The notes beneath the pieces are model-generated. The model had not been told where the DNA came from and made no database searches. It saw only the letters and a list, made by a program, of their open reading frames with translations. From Cedecea davisae DSM 4568 (GTDB taxonomy: Bacteria; Pseudomonadota; Gammaproteobacteria; Enterobacterales; Enterobacteriaceae), in NCBI RefSeq assembly GCF_000412335.2, contig NZ_KE161030.1, positions 1,552,031-1,616,030 of the forward strand: a DNA stretch of 64,000 nucleotides. The letters run 5' to 3'. Of this stretch, positions 56,395 to 64,000 are shown one piece after another; the stretch's first letter is position 1; the number at the start of each line of letters is the position of its first letter. Both the position numbers and the translations under genes were made by a program.

Positions 56395-57600
56395 ATGCTC
56401 ACGACTATCATCTATCGCAGCCATATTCACAGCAGCACGCCTTTCGAGGTCTTGCAGGAGATGGTTTATGCCGCAAACGCTAAAAATATTGACGCGGATG
56501 TGACGGGAATACTGCTTTTCAACGGCACGCATTTCTTTCAACTGCTGGAAGGCCCTGAAGAATGCGTAGAGAAAATTTATCACGCTATTTGCAAAGACAG
56601 CCGCCACTACAACATCGTTGAATTGCTTTGTGACTACGCGCCAGCCCGCCGCTTCGGGAGAGTGGGAATGGAGCTTTTTGATTTAAGGGAACACGATAAA
56701 CACGATGTATTACAGGTCGTTCTGGAAAAAGGTACCAGCCGGTATCAGCTGGCCTATGATGACCGTGCTTTAAGTTTTTTCCGCACCTTTATCGAATCGA
56801 CTGAAAAAGAAAATTATTTTGAGATCCCCCAACGCGGCACGTGGGAATTTGTCGTTGATGTGCCAGATAGCGGAGCTTCCGGCATGGATGACCCGCGTGC
56901 AAAGACTGTTTTTCAGCCGATTGTTGACCCCATGGCACGCTCGGTAGCGGCGATTGAAGCATTAACAGCGGATGCGGTTTTATCACCTGACTCCGGCAAT
57001 GAAGATATGAATGACAATCTTTACCTGCGCGATCTGCTGAATGCTAAAGCGGCCTTTGCCGCAGCACAGGGCGCGAATATTGGCCAGCAAACGCTATGCA
57101 TCAACCTTCTGCCCATGACCCTGGTGATAATCCCCGGGACCGTAGAACAACTGCTAGCGGAAATTGAGTCTAACAAGCTTGTACCCGAGCAGGTGGTGAT
57201 TGAATTTACCGAAAGTGAAATTACTCCGCATATTGGCGCCTTTACCGAAGCCATCAGGCAGCTTAAATCCGCAGGTATCAAGCTGGCGATAGATAATTTT
57301 GGTGCCGGTTTTGCAGGGCTTCAACTGCTGGCACAGTTCCAGCCCGAAAGACTCAAAATTAACAGAGAGCTTATTCGGGATATTCATAAAAGCGGGCCGC
57401 GGCAGGCTATCATACTGGCGATTATCAAGTGCTGCGCCTCGCTTGAAATCGCGGTCTCTGCAACCGGCGTTGAACAACCGGAAGAGTGGATGTGGCTGGA
57501 GGCGGCGGGGATTTCTCACTTCCAGGGTAACCTGTTTGCTAAACCCTGTGCCGGGGGCCATTTTGCGATTGCCTGGCCGGAACGACAGGCCGAATTGTGA
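56395..57600 (+). CDS. bluF: Blue-light-sensing antirepressor BluF (BLUF-EAL)
   Basis: 401 residues. The N-terminal BLUF flavin domain spans about 1-95 (LTTIIYRSHIHSSTPFEVLQ with the photoactive Tyr7; TGILLFNGTHFFQLLEGP with the conserved Asn and Gln). A C-terminal EAL domain follows (VFQPIVDPMARS, EALTAD, VVIEFTESEI). Key catalytic spots are changed: LAIDNFGAGF has Asp-Asn instead of Asp-Asp, and LKIN replaces KID. It is therefore probably not a phosphodiesterase; in E. coli the protein instead binds and releases BluR from DNA in blue light. Confidence 0.93.
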   Translation: MLTTIIYRSHIHSSTPFEVLQEMVYAANAKNIDADVTGILLFNGTHFFQLLEGPEECVEKIYHAICKDSRHYNIVELLCDYAPARRFGRVGMELFDLREHDKHDVLQVVLEKGTSRYQLAYDDRALSFFRTFIESTEKENYFEIPQRGTWEFVVDVPDSGASGMDDPRAKTVFQPIVDPMARSVAAIEALTADAVLSPDSGNEDMNDNLYLRDLLNAKAAFAAAQGANIGQQTLCINLLPMTLVIIPGTVEQLLAEIESNKLVPEQVVIEFTESEITPHIGAFTEAIRQLKSAGIKLAIDNFGAGFAGLQLLAQFQPERLKINRELIRDIHKSGPRQAIILAIIKCCASLEIAVSATGVEQPEEWMWLEAAGISHFQGNLFAKPCAGGHFAIAWPERQAEL

Positions 57601-57641
57601 TGTCTGTCGAATACCCTGCCTGGCAGCCATTTAATTTTTTC

Positions 57642-57668
57642 TTGTACAACACCGGAAAAAATTGTACA
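57642..57668 (+). promoter_or_regulatory. Paired TTGTACA sites upstream of bluR
   Basis: TTGTACA at 57642-57648 and 57662-57668 are direct repeats with a 20-base period, about 60-90 bases before the bluR start. Shared core with the ycgZ-bluF gap; suggests autoregulation by BluR. Confidence 0.5.
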
Positions 57669-57730
57669 CATTGAACAGATTGACGGGTGTTTTAATGGAA
57701 GCATGAGAACTGTGTACGGGGAGGGACACT

Positions 57731-58459
57731 ATGGCCTATTACACTATCGGCGATGTAGCAGAGCGATGTGGAATCAACCCGGTCACGCTGCGTGCCTGGC
57801 AGCGCCGATATGGTTTGCTAAAGCCTCAACGTAGCGAAGGCGGTCATCGGCAGTTTGATGATGCGGACATTCAGCGCATTGAAGAAATTAAATACTGGAT
57901 GAGCAAAGGCGTTTCCGTGGGCAAAGTGAAAGCCCTGCTTGAGCGCACCCACGTTCCCGAAGAGCAGCTGTGGGTGACTCTGCAAGAAGAAATGATGCTA
58001 CTTCTGCGAAAGGTTAACCCCGCAAAGCTACGTGATAAAATTGTTGCTTTGAGCCGGGAACACAGCGCAGATCTGCTTATCGATAATCTTTTGTTACCGG
58101 TGAGAAATAAACTCAGCCAGGATGAATCTACGGCCTCTTTGATGTGCAGCCTGCTGGATGGCGTGTTGATAAGGCACTGCGCACAATGCCTGACAGAAGG
58201 GCAAAGCCAAAGTGGGGAGGAGGTGCTGCTCATCGGTTGGCAAACAGACGACCGAACAGCGTTGTGGCTTGAGGCGTGGCGTCTATCCCGCAGAGGTATG
58301 CAAGTTAACATGCTTGCGGAGCCTGTTGAAACTTTTCGCCCGGAGCTTTTTCCGGGGCAGCACATTTTTTTGTGGACGGGAAAAGCGCTATCAGAAGAGC
58401 AGCAGCAGCAGCTCGCTCACTGGAAACAGTGGGGATATGACATCGAACTTCATCAATAA
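57731..58459 (+). CDS. bluR: MerR-like repressor BluR (YcgE)
   Basis: 242 residues. MerR helix-turn-helix at the N-terminus (YTIGDVAERCGINPVTLRAW, YGLLKPQRSEGGHRQFDDAD) and a C-terminal ligand-like domain without the B12-binding His motif, as in E. coli BluR. Represses ycgZ-ymgA-ariR in the dark. GGGGAGGG provides the ribosome site. Confidence 0.93.
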   Translation: MAYYTIGDVAERCGINPVTLRAWQRRYGLLKPQRSEGGHRQFDDADIQRIEEIKYWMSKGVSVGKVKALLERTHVPEEQLWVTLQEEMMLLLRKVNPAKLRDKIVALSREHSADLLIDNLLLPVRNKLSQDESTASLMCSLLDGVLIRHCAQCLTEGQSQSGEEVLLIGWQTDDRTALWLEAWRLSRRGMQVNMLAEPVETFRPELFPGQHIFLWTGKALSEEQQQQLAHWKQWGYDIELHQ

Positions 58460-58512
58460 ACGGACGTAAACTTAATTCATTTTATCCGTCCCGCTCCTCT
58501 GCCATTGATAAA

Positions 58513-58535
58513 AAAGCCGGTGATTCACCGGCTTT
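58513..58535. terminator. Bidirectional terminator between bluR and yeaH
   Basis: AAAGCCGGTG (58513-58522) and CACCGGCTTT (58526-58535) with ATT loop; A run on one side, T-rich on the other, between convergent genes. Confidence 0.85.
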
Positions 58536-58545
58536 CGGTTTTATG

Positions 58546-59844
<1,299 letters not shown>

Positions 59845-59900
59845 TTATGCCAGGTGCGCAAAGGGACCACGCCGCCCGGCGTGGTCCGCAGCAAACTCCC

Positions 59901-61835
59901 TTAAGAAGACTTACGCACCCGCAGATACCATTCGCACAGCAGGCGAACCTGCTTGCGGGTGTAGCCTTTCTCCATCATACGGTCGACAAAATCATCGTGT
60001 TTTTTCTGCTCGTCGGTGGAGGTTTTGGCATTGAACGAGATAACGGGCAGCAGCTCTTCGGTGTTCGAGAACATTTTCTTCTCGATAACCGTACGCAGCT
60101 TCTCGTAGCTGGTCCAGTTCGGGTTACGACCATTATTATTGGCACGGGCGCGCAGCACGAAGTTCACGATTTCATTACGGAAATCTTTCGGGTTGCTTAT
60201 CCCGGCCGGTTTCTCAATTTTCTCAAGTTCCGCGTTCAGGGCTTCACGGTCAAACAGCTGGCCGGTGTCCGGGTCGCGGTATTCCTGATCCTGGATCCAG
60301 AAGTCGGCGTAGGTCACATAACGGTCAAAAATGTTCTGCCCATATTCCGAGTAGGATTCGAGATACGCGGTCTGGATCTCTTTGCCGATAAACTCAGCAT
60401 ATTTCGGGATCAGGTAGCCTTTCAGGTACTCGAGGTATTTCTCGGACTGATCCTGAGGGAACTGTTCGCGTTCGATCTGCTGCTCCAGCACGTAGAACAG
60501 ATGTACCGGGTTAGCCGCCACTTCAACGTGGTCGAAGTTGAACACGCGGGAGAGAATTTTAAAGGCGAAGCGGGTGGAGAGCCCGTTCATCCCTTCGTCC
60601 ACGCCTGCGTAGTCGCGGTATTCCTGGTAGGACTTGGCTTTCGGGTCGGTGTCTTTCAGGCTTTCACCATCGTAGACGCGCATTTTTGAGTAGATGCTGG
60701 AGTTTTCCGGCTCTTTCAGGCGCGACAGGATAGAGAAGCGGGACAGCGTTTCCAGCGTGCCTGGAGCGCAAGGCGCATGGGACAGCTCGCTGTGGTTAAG
60801 CAGCTTCTCGTAGATTTTGATCTCTTCCGAGATGCGCAGGCAGTAAGGCACCTTGACGATGTATACACGGTCAAGGAAGGCCTCGTTATTCTTGTTGTTG
60901 CGGAAAGTCACCCATTCCGACTCGTTCGAGTGCGCCAGGATAATCCCGTTAAACGGCAGGGCGGAGATACCCTCGGTGCCGTTGTAGTTTCCTTCCTGAG
61001 TGGCGGTCAGCAGCGGGTGCAGCACCTTAATGGGCGCTTTGAACATCTCGACGAATTCCATAATCCCCTGGTTGGCACGGCACAGTGCGCCCGAATAGCC
61101 GTAGGCATCAGGGTCGTTTTGCGCATGGTGCTCCAGCTTACGGATATCAACTTTACCGACCAGGGCGGAGATATCCTGGTTGTTCTCATCGCCCGGCTCG
61201 GTTTTGGCAATAGCGATTTGGGCAAGAATAGAAGGCCAGACCTTCACCACGCGGAATTTGGTGATGTCGCCGCCGAATTCGTTAAGGCGTTTTGCCACCC
61301 ACGGCGACATAATCGTGCCGAGGTAGCGGTTAGGGATACCGTACTCTTTTTCCAGAATATTGGCATCTTCCTGCGGATTGAACAGGCAAAGAGGATGGTC
61401 GTTCACCGGGCTGCGTTCGCCGTTGGCGCTCAGCACATAAATCGGTACGCGCTGCATAAGCGCTTTCAGGCGTTCCGCCAGCGATGATTTACCGCCGCCC
61501 ACCGGCCCCAGCAGATAGAGGATCTGTTTCTTCTCTTCCAGGCCCTGCGCCGCATGTTTCAGATAGGCAACAATCTGTTCGATGGCTTCTTCCATGCCAT
61601 AAAATTCTTCAAAAGCAGGATAGCGGGCAACCACCCGGTTCGAAAAGAGACGGGACAGCCGTGGCTCTGTGGCAGTATCCACCATCACTGGCTCACCAAT
61701 GGCCGTCAATAGCCGTTCTGCCGCGTTGGCATAGGCACTGCGATCTTGTTTACAGATAGCAAGAAATTCCTGCAGTGTGAACTCTTCGTCCTTGGCAGCT
61801 TCATAACGCTGGCGATAGTGATCGAATATATTCAT
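59901..61835 (-). CDS. yeaG: PrkA-family serine protein kinase YeaG
   Basis: 644 residues, the E. coli length. AAA-like N-terminal module with Walker A LLGPVGGGKSSLAERLKAL near residue 110 and the C-terminal PrkA kinase region (LVPKYAEFIGKE-like, YVTYADFWIQDQEYRDPDTG). Linked to nitrogen-starvation and stationary-phase survival in E. coli, where it depends on sigma-54; I did not find a clean -24/-12 match upstream here. Confidence 0.96.
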   Translation of the reverse strand: MNIFDHYRQRYEAAKDEEFTLQEFLAICKQDRSAYANAAERLLTAIGEPVMVDTATEPRLSRLFSNRVVARYPAFEEFYGMEEAIEQIVAYLKHAAQGLEEKKQILYLLGPVGGGKSSLAERLKALMQRVPIYVLSANGERSPVNDHPLCLFNPQEDANILEKEYGIPNRYLGTIMSPWVAKRLNEFGGDITKFRVVKVWPSILAQIAIAKTEPGDENNQDISALVGKVDIRKLEHHAQNDPDAYGYSGALCRANQGIMEFVEMFKAPIKVLHPLLTATQEGNYNGTEGISALPFNGIILAHSNESEWVTFRNNKNNEAFLDRVYIVKVPYCLRISEEIKIYEKLLNHSELSHAPCAPGTLETLSRFSILSRLKEPENSSIYSKMRVYDGESLKDTDPKAKSYQEYRDYAGVDEGMNGLSTRFAFKILSRVFNFDHVEVAANPVHLFYVLEQQIEREQFPQDQSEKYLEYLKGYLIPKYAEFIGKEIQTAYLESYSEYGQNIFDRYVTYADFWIQDQEYRDPDTGQLFDREALNAELEKIEKPAGISNPKDFRNEIVNFVLRARANNNGRNPNWTSYEKLRTVIEKKMFSNTEELLPVISFNAKTSTDEQKKHDDFVDRMMEKGYTRKQVRLLCEWYLRVRKSS

Positions 61836-62260
61836 GGCATGCCGTCCTTTCGTTTTTTAGCACAGGTTAAAGAGCCGTTGGAATGTGTAGTAGAGGCTCC
61901 CCGGAAGACGTCTGCTTAAGTTACAGCAACCCTTATGCCAGGTTGATGACGGGCATCAGCGCTGCTTTCCTGGTCGTTCGTCTCCCTAAAATAAAGCGTA
62001 GATGGCATTTGCAAAACTTGCATACGGCCGAAACTCAATTTCAATGACATATCAATAACTCATCATAAAAATTTCGCTTTTGAGATAAGCGAGGGAAACA
62101 CCGTTCACGCCGCTGCCATAAATATGAAAACCTCCCGTAATCGGGTTACGGGATGTTTATGGGTTGGTTAAAGGTTGAGATTAAGTAAATTATTTGGGAT
62201 GAGAGCCAAGGGCGGTTAAACTTCTTCGGCTGATTATTTGATTAAAGGACTGAAAGGATT
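61836..62260. other. yeaG-mipA divergent gap
   Basis: AT-rich toward mipA. It holds a perfect 8-bp hairpin TCCCGTAA (62133-62140) with TTACGGGA (62146-62153), followed by TGTTTAT. This could end a short transcript or attenuate mipA. No further gene was found. Confidence 0.45.
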
Positions 62261-63007
62261 GTGACCAATTTCAAACTTCTCGCATTAGGCGTGCTGCTTG
62301 CTTCTTCCGTTACCGCGGCTCACGCTGAAGGGCCGTGGTCCGTTGGTGCTGGTGCTCTGGTATCGCCAAACCCTTATAAAGGTGATCAGAACCGCGTTTA
62401 TCCGGCTCCTCTGTTTGGTTATGAAGGGGAAAACTTCTACTTCCGTGGCTTCAACGCGGGTTACTACCTGTGGAATGACGAAGCGGACAAGCTTTCCGTT
62501 ACCGCTTACTATTCGCCGCTGCATTTCAGGCCGAAAGACAGCAACTACGACAGCATGCGCGCCCTGGACTACCGCCATTCAACCGTGATGGCCGGTCTTT
62601 CCTGGGTGCATAACACCGATTACGGGTTCCTGCGTACCGTGCTTGCCGGGGACATCCTCGACAACAGCAACGGGATCACCTGGGATACCGCCTGGCTGTA
62701 TCGCTACAATGCTGATCGCTTAACTCTGACTCCTGGAGTGGGTGTGACGTGGGACAGCAAGAAGCAGAACGATTACTACTACGGCGTAAGCGGCAAGGAA
62801 TCTGCCCGCAGCGGCCTGAACGAGTACGACGCGGGCAATAGCTGGTCGCCGTATGTTGAGCTTTCGGTTAACTACAAGCTGACCGACGACTGGAATATCT
62901 TCGGCATGGGGCGTTATGTGCGCCTGTCTAAAGAAGTGACCGACAGCCCAATGGTTAACAGCAACTGGACCGGCGTTCTGCTGACCGGGGTTAACTACAG
63001 CTTCTAA
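62261..63007 (+). CDS. mipA: MltA-interacting outer-membrane protein MipA
   Basis: 248 residues, the E. coli length, from GTG 62261 with AAAGGA upstream. Signal peptide (LLALGVLLASSVTAAHA) then a beta-barrel-like chain with aromatic-rich strands ending in Phe (TGVLLTGVNYSF). In E. coli it bridges the lytic transglycosylase MltA and PBP1b. The mature start differs from E. coli but the core aligns throughout (WSPYVELSVNYKLTDDWNIF). Confidence 0.94.
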   Translation: MTNFKLLALGVLLASSVTAAHAEGPWSVGAGALVSPNPYKGDQNRVYPAPLFGYEGENFYFRGFNAGYYLWNDEADKLSVTAYYSPLHFRPKDSNYDSMRALDYRHSTVMAGLSWVHNTDYGFLRTVLAGDILDNSNGITWDTAWLYRYNADRLTLTPGVGVTWDSKKQNDYYYGVSGKESARSGLNEYDAGNSWSPYVELSVNYKLTDDWNIFGMGRYVRLSKEVTDSPMVNSNWTGVLLTGVNYSF

Positions 63008-63028
63008 TTGGTGCAACTAACGCACTAA

Positions 63029-63050
63029 AACGGGGCGATTGCGCCCCGTT
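63029..63050 (+). terminator. Intrinsic terminator after mipA
   Basis: AACGGGGCG (63029-63037), ATTG loop, CGCCCCGTT (63042-63050), followed by TGCTTTTC. Confidence 0.85.
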
Positions 63051-63105
63051 TGCTTTTCTGTGGTGCAGGGGCTAAATCTGTTGCCCCGCGCTGGTGAAAG
63101 GTAGC

Positions 63106-63996
63106 TTAGCCTTTCTTCGCCACGCTGATGGTCTGGCTCAGGCGAGTCGGTTTTTCCGCAGCGGCTTTCTGCTTTTTAGAAGCACAGGCCGTTTCCACGC
63201 AAACGAAGGTTTTGTAGCCGTCGTCCGGCATATCGCCCATTGAAACGGAGAGCGCCGGGCCAGGGTTCCAGCCGACGACGTTATAGTGGTGGTGGTGAAC
63301 CACGTTCAGAGTGCGCTTCAGGCTGCTTGCGTCGTGGATAACGCTGCACTCTTCCGGCTCGAGGTAGAGACGGTCGGTACGATCAGGGAAGGTCTGCACG
63401 CCGTCGGTCAGTTGACCTGCGGTTTCGTTCAGCACTTTATCAATATATGGATTACCCAGCCCGCTGACTTTCACATCGGCAATGTCGCCCACGTTGAAGT
63501 AGGTATGCAGGGCGGAGGTGGTTTCGAATTCGCCATGGGCTTCCAGCTCAATTTCGCAGGTTTTGCCCAGCTTGAAGCGCGCGTACAGCGTGAATTCGTG
63601 CGGCCACAGCTTCAGCGTTTCTTCGTTATGATGCAGTTCAAAAGTCAGCACCGCGCCGTTGGCGTCTTCATTATGGGCGCTGAGCGTCCAGGGTAGATTG
63701 CGGGCAAAACCGTGTGCCTGAAGGCCTGCTTGCTCAGCCGGGCCAAACCACGGCCAGCAGATAGGCACGCCGCCGCGCAGGGCTTTACCTTTATGGAACG
63801 GGGTAATGTCGCTCAGCCACAGCACTTCGTCTTCACCGGCAGGCTGCCAGGAAAGCAGGTGTGCACCCTGAAGCGCAAAAGAGGCGCGAACCTGAGGGTG
63901 GTCAACGACGATGACGTCGAGCTGATCCTGCTTGCGTAAAGAAAGGGCGGGGCTAATTTGTTCGATAACCGGAAGGGCAAAAATTTTAGTAATCAT
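63106..63996 (-). CDS. yeaD: Glucose-6-phosphate 1-epimerase YeaD
   Basis: 296 residues, aldose-1-epimerase fold, complete just inside the right edge. Motifs: GAHLLSWQPAGEDEVLWLSD, GGVPICWPWFGPAEQAGLQA and HGFARNLPW, ALHTYFNVGDI, and the catalytic-Glu region VVGWNPGPALSVSMGDMPDD. Interconverts hexose-6-phosphate anomers. In E. coli gapA lies directly upstream, beyond this window. Confidence 0.95.
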   Translation of the reverse strand: MITKIFALPVIEQISPALSLRKQDQLDVIVVDHPQVRASFALQGAHLLSWQPAGEDEVLWLSDITPFHKGKALRGGVPICWPWFGPAEQAGLQAHGFARNLPWTLSAHNEDANGAVLTFELHHNEETLKLWPHEFTLYARFKLGKTCEIELEAHGEFETTSALHTYFNVGDIADVKVSGLGNPYIDKVLNETAGQLTDGVQTFPDRTDRLYLEPEECSVIHDASSLKRTLNVVHHHHYNVVGWNPGPALSVSMGDMPDDGYKTFVCVETACASKKQKAAAEKPTRLSQTISVAKKG

Positions 63997-64000
63997 TGGC

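Noticed and set aside
61836-62060. Sigma-54 promoter for yeaG
   Set aside because: A TTGC-type -12 can be found but the matching GG at -24 is missing at the required spacing.

Overview
The window is chromosomal DNA from a member of the Enterobacteriaceae. Almost every core gene is a close, full-length match to an Escherichia coli gene I recognise. Gene order follows two E. coli neighbourhoods. The first is ldtC-mfd-ycfT-lolCDE-nagK-cobB-potDCBA-pepT-roxA-phoQP-purB-hflD-mnmA-nudJ-rluE-icd (25-minute region). The second is yeaO/nimRT/yeaL/yoaI/yeaK and yeaHG/mipA/yeaD (40-minute region), with the blue-light module ycgZ-ymgA-ariR/bluF/bluR between its two parts. I do not assign a genus. No rRNA, tRNA, CRISPR array, complete prophage or intact insertion sequence was seen.

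Layout. 1-4107: ldtC (cut by the left edge) and mfd. 4108-9237: an AT-rich insertion between mfd and ycfT holding two tandem, near-identical-length genes for streptopain-like (family C10) cysteine peptidases. 9238-21064: ycfT, the lipoprotein-export operon lolCDE with nagK and cobB, the spermidine/putrescine importer potABCD, and pepT. 21065-24840: a second accessory patch between pepT and roxA with an HNH-type protein, a DUF2726-type putative nuclease, a truncated HNH gene, several short shared repeats and one unknown gene with a structured, phage-like leader. 24843-33991: roxA, phoQ-phoP, purB, hflD, mnmA, nudJ, rluE, then icd on the other strand. 34142-45646: a mixed accessory stretch with acetyltransferases, a diguanylate cyclase, small proteins including FumD and a YqaE-type membrane peptide, a Fur-box-controlled small secreted protein, a thioester-reductase-like dehydrogenase, a metallo-beta-lactamase-fold protein with a LysR regulator, YeaO, DUF523, a glutamine-amidotransferase-like protein and a LysE exporter. 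45732-54771: a methyltransferase with nimT/nimR, a chemoreceptor divergent from a polar amino-acid ABC importer, yeaL, yoaI and yeaK. 55079-63996: ariR-ymgA-ycgZ, bluF, bluR, yeaH, yeaG, mipA and yeaD.

How the genes work together: LolCDE extracts outer-membrane lipoproteins; PotABCD imports polyamines; PhoQ/PhoP senses divalent cations and cationic peptides; BluF, BluR and the three small proteins form a light- and temperature-responsive biofilm circuit; YeaG and YeaH form a stress-kinase pair. The least explained content is the tandem C10 peptidase pair, which lacks both signal peptide and propeptide, and the nuclease-rich patch after pepT. Similarities are judged by eye from remembered families; no database search was possible.
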